Positions 7,670 to 19,148 of a stretch of 64,000 bases of DNA are shown here, piece by piece. The notes beneath the pieces are model-generated. The model saw only the letters and a program-made list of their open reading frames with translations, ran no database searches and was not told the DNA's origin. Within the stretch, counting starts at the first letter, position 1, and each line of letters opens with the position of its first letter. The position numbers and the translations under genes are program-made. This DNA is from Lichenicoccus roseus (GTDB lineage: Bacteria > Pseudomonadota > Alphaproteobacteria > Acetobacterales > Acetobacteraceae), in NCBI RefSeq assembly GCF_005844085.1, contig NZ_VCDI01000003.1:334374-398373 (forward strand), given 5' to 3'.

Positions 7670-9190
7670 TTGCCAGGTCCAGACCCCATTGCCCTGCCGG
7701 CGGCGCCGCGCCATCCCGTGCTATACCAGATCAACACCAGGGTCCTGCTGGCCGGCATCAGCGCCCGCTTCGGCCGCCAGGCCAGCCTGGACGACATACC
7801 CGACGCCGCGTTGCACGGCGTCGCCGAGCTCGGCTTCGACTGGGTGTGGTTCCTCGGCGTCTGGCAGACCGGCGCCGCCGGCCGGGCGATCTCGCGCAGC
7901 AACCCGGCCTGGCAGGACAGCTACCGGCATGCGCTGGCCGACCTCCGCCCCGAGGATATCAGCGGCTCCCCCTACGCGATCTCCGACTACCGCGCCGACG
8001 CGGCGTTCGGCGGCAACGAGGCGCTGGAGCGGCTGCGCCGGCGGGTGAACGCAGCCGGCCTGCGCCTGATGCTGGACTTCGTTCCAAACCACCTGGCGCC
8101 CGACCATGAATGGGTGGCCTCGCGGCCGTCGCTGTTCATGCATGGCACCGAGGCGGATCTCGCCTCGCATCCGCAGGACTGGCTGCGCATCGGCGAGGCG
8201 GGTGATGCGGGATCGATCGTGCTCGCCCACGGCCGCGATCCGTATTTCCCCGGTTGGGTCGACACCGTCCAGCTCGACTATGCCAACCCGGAGACCCGGT
8301 CGGCGATGGGCGAGGTGCTGCTCGATCTCGCCGGCCGCTGCGATGGACTGCGCTGCGACATGGCCATGCTGCTGCTGCCGGAGGTGTTCCGACAGACCTG
8401 GAGCGACAGCCTGCGGGGCCGGCCGGTCGCCGGCTTCTGGCCTGACATCATCCCGCGCCTGCGGGCGCGGCATCCCGGCTTCTGCCTGATGGCTGAGGTC
8501 TATTGGGGCCGCGATCGGGAAATGATCGAGCAGGGCTTCGACTTCGCGTACGACAAGTCGCTGTATGACGCCCTGGTGGCAGGCGACGGTCCGCTGGTTC
8601 GTGACCTGCTCGCCGCCGATCCGGACTGGCAGGGACACCTCGCCCGGTTCCTCGAAAATCATGACGAGCCGCGCGCGGCCAGCACGCTGCCGCTGCCGCG
8701 TCACAAGGCCGCCGCGGTGCTGAGCTTCGCCGCTCCGGGGCTGCGCCTGCTGCACCAGGGTCAGCTCGAAGGGGCGCGGGTGCATATCCCGATCCATCTC
8801 AATCGCGGCCCGGTCGAGGACATCGACATCGCCGTGCACGAGTTCTACCTCGACCTGCTGTCGGTGCTGCGCGATCCGGTGCTGCGGAACGGCAGCTACC
8901 AGCCGGTCGCGGCAGACCCTGCGTGGGACGGCAATCCGAGCCACCGCGCCTTCACCGCAGCGATCTGGTCGGACGAAAGCGGGCCGCGTCTGCTTTGCGT
9001 GGTGAACTATGGCGACAGCCGCGGGCAGTGCCGGGTCCGGCTGTCGCATCCGCGGCTGGCCGGGCAGCTGGTGTCGCTATCGGATCGGCTCGGCCCGGAA
9101 CATTATGCCCGCGACGGCGGCGCGCTTGCCGGCGAGGGGCTCTACCTGGACCTGCCGGGTTGGGGGTACAACCTCTTCGCGATCGGCTAG
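7670..9190 (+). CDS. GH13 alpha-amylase family glycosidase
   Basis: The 506-residue protein is a TIM-barrel GH13 enzyme. It has the family regions DFVPNHLAPDH near 136, the catalytic nucleophile Asp230 in GLRCDMAML, the acid/base Glu276 in AEVYWG and the third Asp332 in ENHDEPR. A C-terminal beta domain follows. No signal peptide is seen, so it is probably cytoplasmic. The exact substrate (maltodextrin, trehalose, sucrose) cannot be set from sequence alone. The start is a TTG with GGAG six bases upstream; an ATG six bases before it is out of frame. It lies 69 bases after gluQ. Confidence 0.85.
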   Translation: MPGPDPIALPAAPRHPVLYQINTRVLLAGISARFGRQASLDDIPDAALHGVAELGFDWVWFLGVWQTGAAGRAISRSNPAWQDSYRHALADLRPEDISGSPYAISDYRADAAFGGNEALERLRRRVNAAGLRLMLDFVPNHLAPDHEWVASRPSLFMHGTEADLASHPQDWLRIGEAGDAGSIVLAHGRDPYFPGWVDTVQLDYANPETRSAMGEVLLDLAGRCDGLRCDMAMLLLPEVFRQTWSDSLRGRPVAGFWPDIIPRLRARHPGFCLMAEVYWGRDREMIEQGFDFAYDKSLYDALVAGDGPLVRDLLAADPDWQGHLARFLENHDEPRAASTLPLPRHKAAAVLSFAAPGLRLLHQGQLEGARVHIPIHLNRGPVEDIDIAVHEFYLDLLSVLRDPVLRNGSYQPVAADPAWDGNPSHRAFTAAIWSDESGPRLLCVVNYGDSRGQCRVRLSHPRLAGQLVSLSDRLGPEHYARDGGALAGEGLYLDLPGWGYNLFAIG

Positions 9191-9628
9191 CCTACCTGTC
9201 GGGGCGGTGCGCACCCGAGATCCGGCGCAGCAACCTTCGCCCAGACTCAGAGCAAGGCGAGGCGCCCACTCGCAGGTGGTAACGTGATCCAGCAACCGGG
9301 ATCCTCCCGTGCCTGCGTGGACACCGGGAAGCAGGGCTTGACCTGCACTGGGACCAGGCGCCCGCAGAGGCCGCCAGCGGCGTATCTCACGGACACGATC
9401 GACTTGCCGAACGCGATGATCGCGCGTCCGGCGGACGTGAGGGATCGTGATGGTGTGCCCGGCTCTGCTGTCACGTCGTCCGGCGAGGACAGGATGCCCG
9501 CTCAGGCAGGTGTCCCTGCCAGGTCGATGCGGGTCAGCCCCTTAAAGGATCCTTAAGAGTTCTGCCGTACGTGTAGGTGACAAGGACTCCTGTCGCCGAG
9601 GGCGTCCATACGCACGCGTAGGATCATC
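9191..9628. other. Intergenic region upstream of the chemoreceptor gene
   Basis: About 440 bases without a supported gene; 70-90 codon frames on both strands show no motifs. Near the right end, 9545-9554 is a 10-base palindrome (AAGGATCCTT) within an AT-rich patch that could be part of the chemoreceptor promoter. GTAGGA just before the ATG at 9629 serves as the ribosome binding site. Confidence 0.4.
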
Positions 9629-11329
9629 ATGTCTGTCAGAGCGCGTGTTGCGAACCTACTCATCCGCACCAAGATCATAGCTTCGTTCATGATCATTCTT
9701 GGTGTGATGTTTCTGTTGTGTGCGACTGCGCTGCAACAACTCAACACGCTCAACAGCTCGGTTGTTTATTTCGCGTCCAACTTGACGCCCAGTCTCGTCG
9801 ACCTGGGAAACATGCGCCAGGCTTTTACGGCCCAGCAGGGCAGCGTGAGCCGTATCATACTGGCAATCGACAACCAGGCGGCTCTGCAAGCCAACGAAGC
9901 AGCCTATGCCGGCGCATTCAAGGATTTCGCCGACAATGATGCGCAATACGGAGCCTCGATCGATCCCGGCAGGGAAATGGAAATCCATGACGGGATCGTT
10001 GCAAGATACAAGGAATATACGACCGGCGTCGGTGAGCTGCACAAGTTCCTGCTGTCTGGAAAAAGCAGCGATGCGAAGGCCTACCTGACTGACAGTCTGG
10101 ATCCGATAGCAGGCAGGATCGATGTCCTGATGAAGCAGGACGTCGAACTCAACATAGGCCAGGCATCCGCAGCCGCTGCCAAGGGAGCAACTGCGGATGC
10201 AGCCGCCAAGAGATTCGTAATCGCATTCTGCGCTCTTGGCGTGCTGGTCGCGGTCTTGGTCGGCATCTTCCTCATCCGTTCCATCGCATCGCCCATCAGG
10301 TCGATGACAATCACGATGCGCAAGCTGGCGTTGCACGACACGGCGGTGGACGTCCCGGCACGCGGTCGTACCGACGAAGTCGGCCAGATGGCCGAAGCCG
10401 TCCAGTCCTTCAAGGACGGCATCATCAAGGCTGAAGCTGCCGCATCGGAGCAGGAACTCATGCGCCAGATCATGGCGCAGCGGACTGTGCGCATCGAGAG
10501 CCTGATCGGCGTGTTCGAGCGGCAGATCGGCAGCACCGTGGCATCCCTCGCAACGGCTTCGACAGAGATGGAGGCGACTGCGCGCTCGATGACCGGCAAT
10601 GCCGACCTGACCGATCAGCAGGCGACCGCGGTAGCCCGGGCGGCGCAGCACTCGAACACCGGAGTGCAGACCGTGGCGGCAGCATCGGAAGAACTCGCCT
10701 CCTCGATCACCGAGATCAACCGCCAAGTTTCGTCATCAGCCGCGCTGACGGCGAAGGTCGTCCACAGCATCCGGCAGACCGACGCCACCGTGCAAGCACT
10801 CGCACGATCTGCAACCCAGATCGGTCAGGTCGTGGAACTGATCAACAACATCGCCAGCCAGACCAATCTGCTGGCGCTGAACGCCACCATCGAAGCCGCC
10901 CGGGCAGGAGATGCCGGCAAGGGCTTTGCGGTAGTCGCATCCGAGGTCAAGAGCCTGGCGCAACAGACCAGCAAGGCAACCGGCGACATCGGTGGACAGA
11001 TTGCCGGGATCCAGCACGCGACGCAGAGCGCGGTGGTCGCGATCAAGGAGGTGGCGAGCCTGATCGAGGAGGTAGGCTCGATCACCACCTCGATCGCGGC
11101 CGCCGTCGAGCAGCAGGGCGCTGCGACGAGTGAGATCGCACGCAACGTGCAGGATACTGCCGTCAGCACACGCACGGTGACCGACAACATTGCCGGGGTC
11201 AGCCGTGCAGCCAACGAGACCGGCACCTCGGCCGGACAGGTGCTCGACGCCGCCGGCGGACTGTCGCGTCAGGCGGAGACGCTGTCTTCGGAGGTGAAGA
11301 GCTTCCTGACCTCGGTCCGGGCTGCCTGA
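9629..11329 (+). CDS. Methyl-accepting chemotaxis protein
   Basis: The 566-residue receptor has one membrane helix near residues 15-38, a periplasmic four-helix-bundle-like sensor of about 155 residues, a second membrane helix near 195-215, a HAMP domain ([14 protein letters not shown] onward) and a cytoplasmic signalling domain. The hairpin tip is unmistakable: [23 protein letters not shown] followed by [21 protein letters not shown]. It should feed a CheA/CheW complex; none is in this window. No C-terminal methyltransferase-tether pentapeptide is evident. Its 5' half is noticeably less GC-rich than neighbouring genes. Confidence 0.95.
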   Translation: MSVRARVANLLIRTKIIASFMIILGVMFLLCATALQQLNTLNSSVVYFASNLTPSLVDLGNMRQAFTAQQGSVSRIILAIDNQAALQANEAAYAGAFKDFADNDAQYGASIDPGREMEIHDGIVARYKEYTTGVGELHKFLLSGKSSDAKAYLTDSLDPIAGRIDVLMKQDVELNIGQASAAAAKGATADAAAKRFVIAFCALGVLVAVLVGIFLIRSIASPIRSMTITMRKLALHDTAVDVPARGRTDEVGQMAEAVQSFKDGIIKAEAAASEQELMRQIMAQRTVRIESLIGVFERQIGSTVASLATASTEMEATARSMTGNADLTDQQATAVARAAQHSNTGVQTVAAASEELASSITEINRQVSSSAALTAKVVHSIRQTDATVQALARSATQIGQVVELINNIASQTNLLALNATIEAARAGDAGKGFAVVASEVKSLAQQTSKATGDIGGQIAGIQHATQSAVVAIKEVASLIEEVGSITTSIAAAVEQQGAATSEIARNVQDTAVSTRTVTDNIAGVSRAANETGTSAGQVLDAAGGLSRQAETLSSEVKSFLTSVRAA

Positions 11330-11378
11330 GCGCCGCCTGCTTGCAAGTCCCGCGAGCCCCCCATCCAGGAGACCGCAT

Positions 11379-12962
11379 GTGCGACATCGCCAGCCAGCAC
11401 GGCATCATTGCCACCGGTCGTCGCGCCGGCAATGGACACTCGTGGCGATTGCCTTTGCCATCGGCTCGATCGACCTGCTGTCCCGGGGCGCCATGGCACA
11501 GGCTCCGGCGCCGATAGACGGGCAGCCGATCCCGACCACGCCCGCCGTGACAGGCAGTCGCGTCCCTGGCCAGACAGGTGTCGCGACCCCGCCACCCGCC
11601 CCGTCCGCCGAGGCACCGACCGGGATCTGGCAGCGGCCGAACCTGCTGGGAAACATGGGTGGCCTGCGTTCGGTTCTTGGCCGCTACGGGATCGCCCTCG
11701 GACTGAACGAGACCGACGAGGTGTTCGGCAACGCCACCGGTGGCACACGTCGCGGAACCGACTATGACGGACTGACGGTCTTGAGCGTCGGTCTCGACAC
11801 ATCGAGTGCGTTCGGCTGGGCTGGCGGCAGCTTCAACCTCAGCGCGCTGCAGATCCACGGCCGCAACCTGAGCAGCGACAACCTCTACACGCTCCAGTCC
11901 GCCACCGGCATCGAGGCCTACCGGTCGACACGATTGTGGGAAGCCTGGTTCCAGCAGACATTCATGGGCGGGAAACTCGACCTGAAGCTCGGCCAGCAGA
12001 GCGTCGACCTGGAATTCATCACCAGCCAGGGCTCAAGCCTCTTCACCAACACGGTGATGGGCTGGCCGGCACTTCCCTCCCTCGACCTCTATGCGGGCGG
12101 TCCGGCCTATCCACTCTCCTCGCTCGGCATCCGGCTGCGCGCCCAGCCGGCCGACAACGTTGCGCTGCTCCTGGGCGTATTCGACGACAATGCTCCCGGC
12201 GGCCCGATAGACGACGACAGCCAGCTGCGAGGTGCAGCGCAGTCCGGAACCAGGTTCAATACCGGCACCGGTGCCCTGCTCATCGCCGAGGTCCAGTACG
12301 CCTTCAACCTGCCATCGGCGGGAGTGCCGCAAACCGGCGCGCCACCACCGGCCGAGCCGGTCACGCAACTGCCGCCACCCGGGCTGCCTGGCGTCTACAA
12401 GCTCGGTGCCTACGTCGATACCGGCGATTACCTCGATCAGCGCTTCGACGAAGACGGTCTGTCGCTCGGCGATCCGGCCAGCGTCGGGCGACCGCACCGC
12501 CGAAGCGGCAACTTCGGCATATACGGCGTCATGGACCAGACGATCTGGCGGCCCGATCCGCAAGGTGCACGCGCGGTGGGCATCTTTGCCCGGCTCATGG
12601 GTGGCCCGGGCGACCGCAACCTCGCAGACTTCACCCTCAATACCGGGATCACGCTCAAGTCCCCGCTGCACGGCCGCGACAACGACACGGTCGGACTAGG
12701 CTATGGGTTGGTGCGTATCAGCCACGCCGTCTCGGCTCTCGACCAGGACAGGATTGCCGCTTCCGGGCTGGCACTTCCCATACGCTCAAGCGAAAGCTTC
12801 ATCGAGCTCACCTACCAGGCACAGATCGTTGCGTGGTGGAGCATGCAGCCTGACCTGCAATACGTATTCACACCCGGCGGCGGCATCGCCGATCCGCTGC
12901 GACCAGGACGGCGGATCAGCAATGAGCTGGTCGTGGGAGCTCGGACGATCGTCACGTTCTGA
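11379..12962 (+). CDS. OprB family carbohydrate-selective porin
   Basis: The 527-residue protein begins with a basic N-terminus and a signal peptide (WTLVAIAFAIGSIDLLSRGAMA, cleavage probably after AMA), then a Pro-rich linker. The body of the protein carries OprB features such as RLWEAWFQQTFMGGKLDLKLGQ and GNFGIYGVMDQTIWRP, and it ends in a beta strand with terminal Phe, as outer membrane proteins do. It should let sugars diffuse across the outer membrane. The GTG start has AGGAG seven bases upstream; an ATG two bases earlier is out of frame. It lies 49 bases after the chemoreceptor and is probably co-transcribed with it. Confidence 0.85.
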   Translation: MRHRQPARHHCHRSSRRQWTLVAIAFAIGSIDLLSRGAMAQAPAPIDGQPIPTTPAVTGSRVPGQTGVATPPPAPSAEAPTGIWQRPNLLGNMGGLRSVLGRYGIALGLNETDEVFGNATGGTRRGTDYDGLTVLSVGLDTSSAFGWAGGSFNLSALQIHGRNLSSDNLYTLQSATGIEAYRSTRLWEAWFQQTFMGGKLDLKLGQQSVDLEFITSQGSSLFTNTVMGWPALPSLDLYAGGPAYPLSSLGIRLRAQPADNVALLLGVFDDNAPGGPIDDDSQLRGAAQSGTRFNTGTGALLIAEVQYAFNLPSAGVPQTGAPPPAEPVTQLPPPGLPGVYKLGAYVDTGDYLDQRFDEDGLSLGDPASVGRPHRRSGNFGIYGVMDQTIWRPDPQGARAVGIFARLMGGPGDRNLADFTLNTGITLKSPLHGRDNDTVGLGYGLVRISHAVSALDQDRIAASGLALPIRSSESFIELTYQAQIVAWWSMQPDLQYVFTPGGGIADPLRPGRRISNELVVGARTIVTF

Positions 12963-13109
12963 ATCGATCTCGAATGCCGGTATAGCTCTCGGAGCCATCG
13001 TCGAACTTCGCGCGCATGCATCCGGTCGAGGGTTTGCAGAGATCGACCGTCAAAGGATGATTAATGCCCGGAAGCCGGGTCGATGTTTCCGAACCTGTCT
13101 CCTGTTACG

Positions 13110-13763
13110 TTACCGTCCGAGGTCAGACCCCATAGGGTGCCCGCCGGTGCTCAGGATCTGCATGAGCGCCGTCCGATCGGCGTGTCGGGTGAAGCCCAGC
13201 AGTGCGATCGCGGCCGCGTCGCGGGCGCGCGGGACCAGCATGCGGTCGGCAATCTCTCCGGCGGTCCAGAACGACAGCACGCCGCGGAACATGACGGCGA
13301 GCTGATCGGGCAGTACCGCCAGCGCCAGCGCGGTATCGGAAAGCCCGGTCCCGGCGCCGAGTGCCTCGGCCCAGAATGCGCTCGAGCGCGACGAGACATT
13401 GCCCGGAGTGTCGATCGGGGCGCCGATCGCTGCCATGACGGCCCGGTTCACGGTCGGGTCCGCGCACATGACCGATGCCGCGACATCGGCCGCCATCAGG
13501 ATGCGGTCGACTGCATCCACCGGCAGCGCAGTCCCGCCGAGGCGCGCATGCATGAGCTCGATGCGACGCGCCGACAACGCCAGCATGATCGCACCCTTGC
13601 TACCGTATTGGTTGAAAGGGGTTGCGAAACTGAGCCCGGCTTCGTCCGCGAGCGCCCGCATCGAGAATGCGGCGTCGCCCTGGGCGAGCAGGCGCTCGGC
13701 CGCGTCCAGGATCCGTTCGCGCGTGTGGGTTTTCGGAAGTTGGTGGACCTCGCCCCTGGTCAT
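13110..13763 (-). CDS. TetR family transcriptional regulator
   Basis: The N-terminus holds the TetR DNA-binding helices: RERILDAAERLLAQGDAAFSMRALADEAGLS, then FNQYGSKGAIMLAL. The C-terminal ~150 residues form the ligand/dimer domain without a recognisable subfamily. At 217 residues it is of normal length. It diverges from the short-chain dehydrogenase with 51 bases between starts, and a perfect 14-base palindrome lies in that gap, so it probably represses both genes. The effector is unknown. Confidence 0.88.
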   Translation of the reverse strand: MTRGEVHQLPKTHTRERILDAAERLLAQGDAAFSMRALADEAGLSFATPFNQYGSKGAIMLALSARRIELMHARLGGTALPVDAVDRILMAADVAASVMCADPTVNRAVMAAIGAPIDTPGNVSSRSSAFWAEALGAGTGLSDTALALAVLPDQLAVMFRGVLSFWTAGEIADRMLVPRARDAAAIALLGFTRHADRTALMQILSTGGHPMGSDLGR

Positions 13764-13770
13764 CAGACTT

Positions 13771-13784
13771 TATATCATGATATA
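13771..13784. promoter_or_regulatory. Palindromic operator candidate between the TetR and SDR genes
   Basis: TATATCATGATATA is a perfect 14-base palindrome placed 8 bases before the regulator's start and about 30 bases before the dehydrogenase start. It overlaps TATA-like elements on both strands (TATAGAAT on the + strand). The placement fits a shared TetR operator; binding is inferred. Confidence 0.6.
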
Positions 13785-13814
13785 GAATAAGGACAACATG
13801 CTTAGGACAGCGCG

Positions 13815-14648
13815 ATGACGGATACCAGGACCTTCCTCATAACCGGCGTCAGCTCCGGCCTCGGCCGAGCCTTTGCCGACGGCGCACTGGCGGCAGGCCA
13901 TCGCGTCATCGGCACGGTACGCCGCCCCGAGGATGCGCTCGCCTTCGGTGCGACGGCGCGCGCGTTCCCGCTCCTGCTCGACGTCACCCACTACGCATCG
14001 GTCGCGGAAGCCGTCCGCCAAGCCGAAGGTGAGGCGGGCCCGATCGATGTCCTGGTCAACAATGCCGGCTACGGGCACGAAGGGATCCTGGAGGAGTCGT
14101 CGATCGACGACCTGCAACGACAATTCGCCGCCAACGTGTTCGGCCCGGTCGCGATGATGCAGGCCGTGCTGCCCGGCATGCGCGAGCGTCGTCGCGGCCA
14201 TATCTTCAACGTCACCTCGATGGGCGGCTTCATCACCATGCCGGGGATCAGTTTCTACTGCGGCAGCAAGTTCGCGCTCGAGGGCATCTCGGAGGCGCTC
14301 GGCAAGGAAGTCGCCAGCTTCGGCATCCATGTCACGGCACTCGCACCCGGGCAGTTCCGCACCGACTGGGCCGGTCGCTCGATGGATCGCACCGGGCGCA
14401 GCATTGCCGCCTACGACGCGGTGATGGACCCGATCCGGGCGGCGCGGCAGGCCAAGAGCGGCAACCAGCCGGGCGATCCCGACAGGGCGGCGCAGGTCCT
14501 GCTGCAGCTGGTGCAATGCGCGAACCCGCCGACCAGGTTGTTCCTCGGCGCGGATGCGTTGCAGGTCGTGGCGCAGAAGCTGGAGCAGATGGCAGCCGAG
14601 ATCCGGCAATGGGAGACGCTGTCCCGCTCGACCGACTTCGGCGCCTGA
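13815..14648 (+). CDS. Short-chain dehydrogenase/reductase
   Basis: This is a classical SDR of 277 residues with the cofactor glycine motif TGVSSGLG near residue 10, NNAGYG near 82, a catalytic Ser in FNVTSMGG near 134 and the YxxxK pair in FYCGSKFALEG near 147. It uses NAD(P)H to oxidise or reduce an alcohol or carbonyl; the substrate is unknown. The basic RRPED after the second strand suggests NADP. The divergent TetR gene probably controls it. Confidence 0.9.
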   Translation: MTDTRTFLITGVSSGLGRAFADGALAAGHRVIGTVRRPEDALAFGATARAFPLLLDVTHYASVAEAVRQAEGEAGPIDVLVNNAGYGHEGILEESSIDDLQRQFAANVFGPVAMMQAVLPGMRERRRGHIFNVTSMGGFITMPGISFYCGSKFALEGISEALGKEVASFGIHVTALAPGQFRTDWAGRSMDRTGRSIAAYDAVMDPIRAARQAKSGNQPGDPDRAAQVLLQLVQCANPPTRLFLGADALQVVAQKLEQMAAEIRQWETLSRSTDFGA

Positions 14649-14656
14649 GCCCGTCG

Positions 14657-15805
14657 TCAGAGCAGGCGGCCGCAGAGCGAGACGGCGACCAGCATCAGGG
14701 CCAGGACCAGGAACGCCACCGGCAGGCTGCCCACATGCGCGACCAGGCCGATCCCGGCGGGCCCGACGAGGATCCCGGCATAGCCAAGGGTGGTGATCGC
14801 CGGCACCGCGACCGGTTCCGGCATGACGGTCTGCCGGCCGACCGCGCTGAACAGCACCGGCACGATGTTGGCGCAGCCTACCCCGATCAGCGCGAAACCG
14901 AGCAGGCCGACCGGCCAGGACGATGCCAGGACGGCGAGCAGGAAGCCGCTCGCCGCGCACAGGCCGCCGACCAGCACCACCCGCCGGGGTCCCAGCGCAT
15001 CCACGATGCGATCGCCCGAGAGCCGTCCGATGGTCATCGTCGCTGCGAAGGCGGCGTAGCCGAGCCCGGCACGGGCGCGGGCGATATGGTCGATCGCGGT
15101 GAGGAACACGGCACTCCAGTCGAGCACCGCGCCCTCCGCCAGGAACAGCACGAAGCAGAGCAGCCCGATGAACAGCACGATGCCGTGCGGCAGGGCGAAG
15201 GCCGGACCGTCGCTACGGGCGCCGTACGGCAGCAGGCTGGAGGCGGACAGCGCCAGGGCCGCGGCCATGACCAGCGATACCGCCAACGTCGCCTGCAGCG
15301 GCGCCAGGCCGACGGTCAGCAGCAGCGCCATGCCGCCGGCGCCGGCCATGCCGCCGAGACTGAACAGGCCGTGGAAGCCGGACATCATCGACCGTCCGCT
15401 GGCGCGCTCGACGATGATGGCCTGGATGTTCATCGCGACGTCCAGGCCGCCGATGCCGGCGCCGAACAGCATCAGGGCCGGCACCAGAACCCAGAGCGAC
15501 GAGATCGTGGCAAGCAGCGGCAGGGCGAGCAGGGCGGCGATACCGGTGGCGACGATCACCCGGCGGCAGCCGAACCGCGCGGTGGCGGCGCCGGACAGTG
15601 GCATGGTGACGATCGAGCCGATGCCCAGGCAGAGCAGCAGCAGGCCGAGGGTGCCGTCGGTGAGCCCGGCACGCGCCTTGGCGAACGGCACCAGCGCCGC
15701 CCAGGCTGCGCTCGCGAAGCCGGTGACGAAGAAGACCAGCCTGGTGGCGCGCTGCTCGGCACCGGCGGGATGACGGCGCAGGGCCGCGTCGGCGATGCGG
15801 GTCAT
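14657..15805 (-). CDS. MFS transporter of the YbjJ/FucP-like type
   Basis: The 382-residue protein has about twelve hydrophobic helices. It carries an MFS-type loop after helix 2-3 (TARFGCRRVIVATG) and a second copy in the C-terminal half (DALGPRRVVLVGG). Its start overlaps the stop of the upstream DeoR regulator by four bases (ATGA), so the two are translated from one message. A sugar or sugar derivative is the likely substrate because DeoR regulators normally sense sugar phosphates, but this is inference. Confidence 0.85.
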   Translation of the reverse strand: MTRIADAALRRHPAGAEQRATRLVFFVTGFASAAWAALVPFAKARAGLTDGTLGLLLLCLGIGSIVTMPLSGAATARFGCRRVIVATGIAALLALPLLATISSLWVLVPALMLFGAGIGGLDVAMNIQAIIVERASGRSMMSGFHGLFSLGGMAGAGGMALLLTVGLAPLQATLAVSLVMAAALALSASSLLPYGARSDGPAFALPHGIVLFIGLLCFVLFLAEGAVLDWSAVFLTAIDHIARARAGLGYAAFAATMTIGRLSGDRIVDALGPRRVVLVGGLCAASGFLLAVLASSWPVGLLGFALIGVGCANIVPVLFSAVGRQTVMPEPVAVPAITTLGYAGILVGPAGIGLVAHVGSLPVAFLVLALMLVAVSLCGRLL

Positions 15806-16602
15806 GTGGCGGCGCCGGCGCGATGGATCGCGATGCCGAGCGCCACGAACGGCTCGAGCAGCGTTGCGGGAGCATCCGCCTCGACGACGAGATGCGCGAG
15901 ACGGCTGGCCGGCAGGACGGCGAACGGCGCACCGGTGCCGAGTTTCCCGCTGGTCGCCGTGCTCAGCACCATCGCCGCATCCTGCGCCGCGGCGCGCTTG
16001 AATTCGGCATCCTCGAGGTGGAAGGCGGCCAGACCGGCGGCCGCATCGATCGCACAGGCGCCGAGCAGCGCGACGTCGATGCGGATCGCCGCGAGGTCCC
16101 GCAGCGCCCGGATGCCGAGCGCCGCGCCGGATCGGGGATCCACGCGTCCGCCGATCATGACCAGCTCGATGCCGGCAGCGTCGGCCAGGGCGGCGGCCAC
16201 CCGCGGCGCGTGCGCCACCACGGTGATCCGGAGTTCCTGCGACAGCGCCCGCGCCACCGCGACATTGGTGGATCCGGCATCGAGGAACAGCACCTGATGC
16301 GGCTGGATCACCTTTGCCAGCAGGTCGGCAGCCGCCTGGCCGAGTGCCGCCTTGCGCGAGACCTGCTCAGTTTCACGCTGGCGCAGCGTGCCGGTGGCGG
16401 GGGAGAGCGGCAACGCGCCGCCGTAGACGCGGCGGCACAGCCCGGCGGCGGCGAGGTCGCGCAGGTCTCGCCGTGCGGTGTCCTCGGAAACTCCGAACCT
16501 GCGGGCCAGATCGATCGCCATGACCCGCCCCGAGCGGGATAGGTGTTCCAGAATGTGCCGCTGACGCTCGTCCGGCATCGACCATGTCGTCTCGACCACC
16601 AC
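15802..16602 (-). CDS. DeoR family transcriptional regulator
   Basis: The N-terminal winged helix (RQRHILEHLSRSGRVMAIDLARRF, then SEDTARRDLRDLAAAGLCRRVYGGA) is the DeoR signature, followed by a sugar-phosphate-binding domain with LFLDAGSTNVAVA near residue 105 and MIGGRVDPRSGAALG near 150. The GTG at 16602 has GGGGGA close upstream; an ATG eight codons later is possible. It forms a unit with the overlapping MFS gene and diverges from the first aminotransferase. Its ligand is not predictable. Confidence 0.9.
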   Translation of the reverse strand: MVVETTWSMPDERQRHILEHLSRSGRVMAIDLARRFGVSEDTARRDLRDLAAAGLCRRVYGGALPLSPATGTLRQRETEQVSRKAALGQAAADLLAKVIQPHQVLFLDAGSTNVAVARALSQELRITVVAHAPRVAAALADAAGIELVMIGGRVDPRSGAALGIRALRDLAAIRIDVALLGACAIDAAAGLAAFHLEDAEFKRAAAQDAAMVLSTATSGKLGTGAPFAVLPASRLAHLVVEADAPATLLEPFVALGIAIHRAGAAT

Positions 16603-16692
16603 AAATCCCCCGGCAAACCGGCATCATCATGCAGAACCGTGCAACTCCATGCAAGGGCCGATCCGGTTTCGCCGCCGGCTGTTATGATCTAG

Positions 16693-17931
<1,239 letters not shown>

Positions 17932-17941
17932 GCAACCCGGC

Positions 17942-19144
<1,203 letters not shown>

Positions 19145-19148
19145 CGCC

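Noticed and set aside
9543-9571. Possible flagellar sigma-28 promoter (TAAA ... GCCGTACG) before the chemoreceptor
   Set aside because: The spacing is 17 bases rather than 15 and the -10 matches only GCCG; too weak to call.
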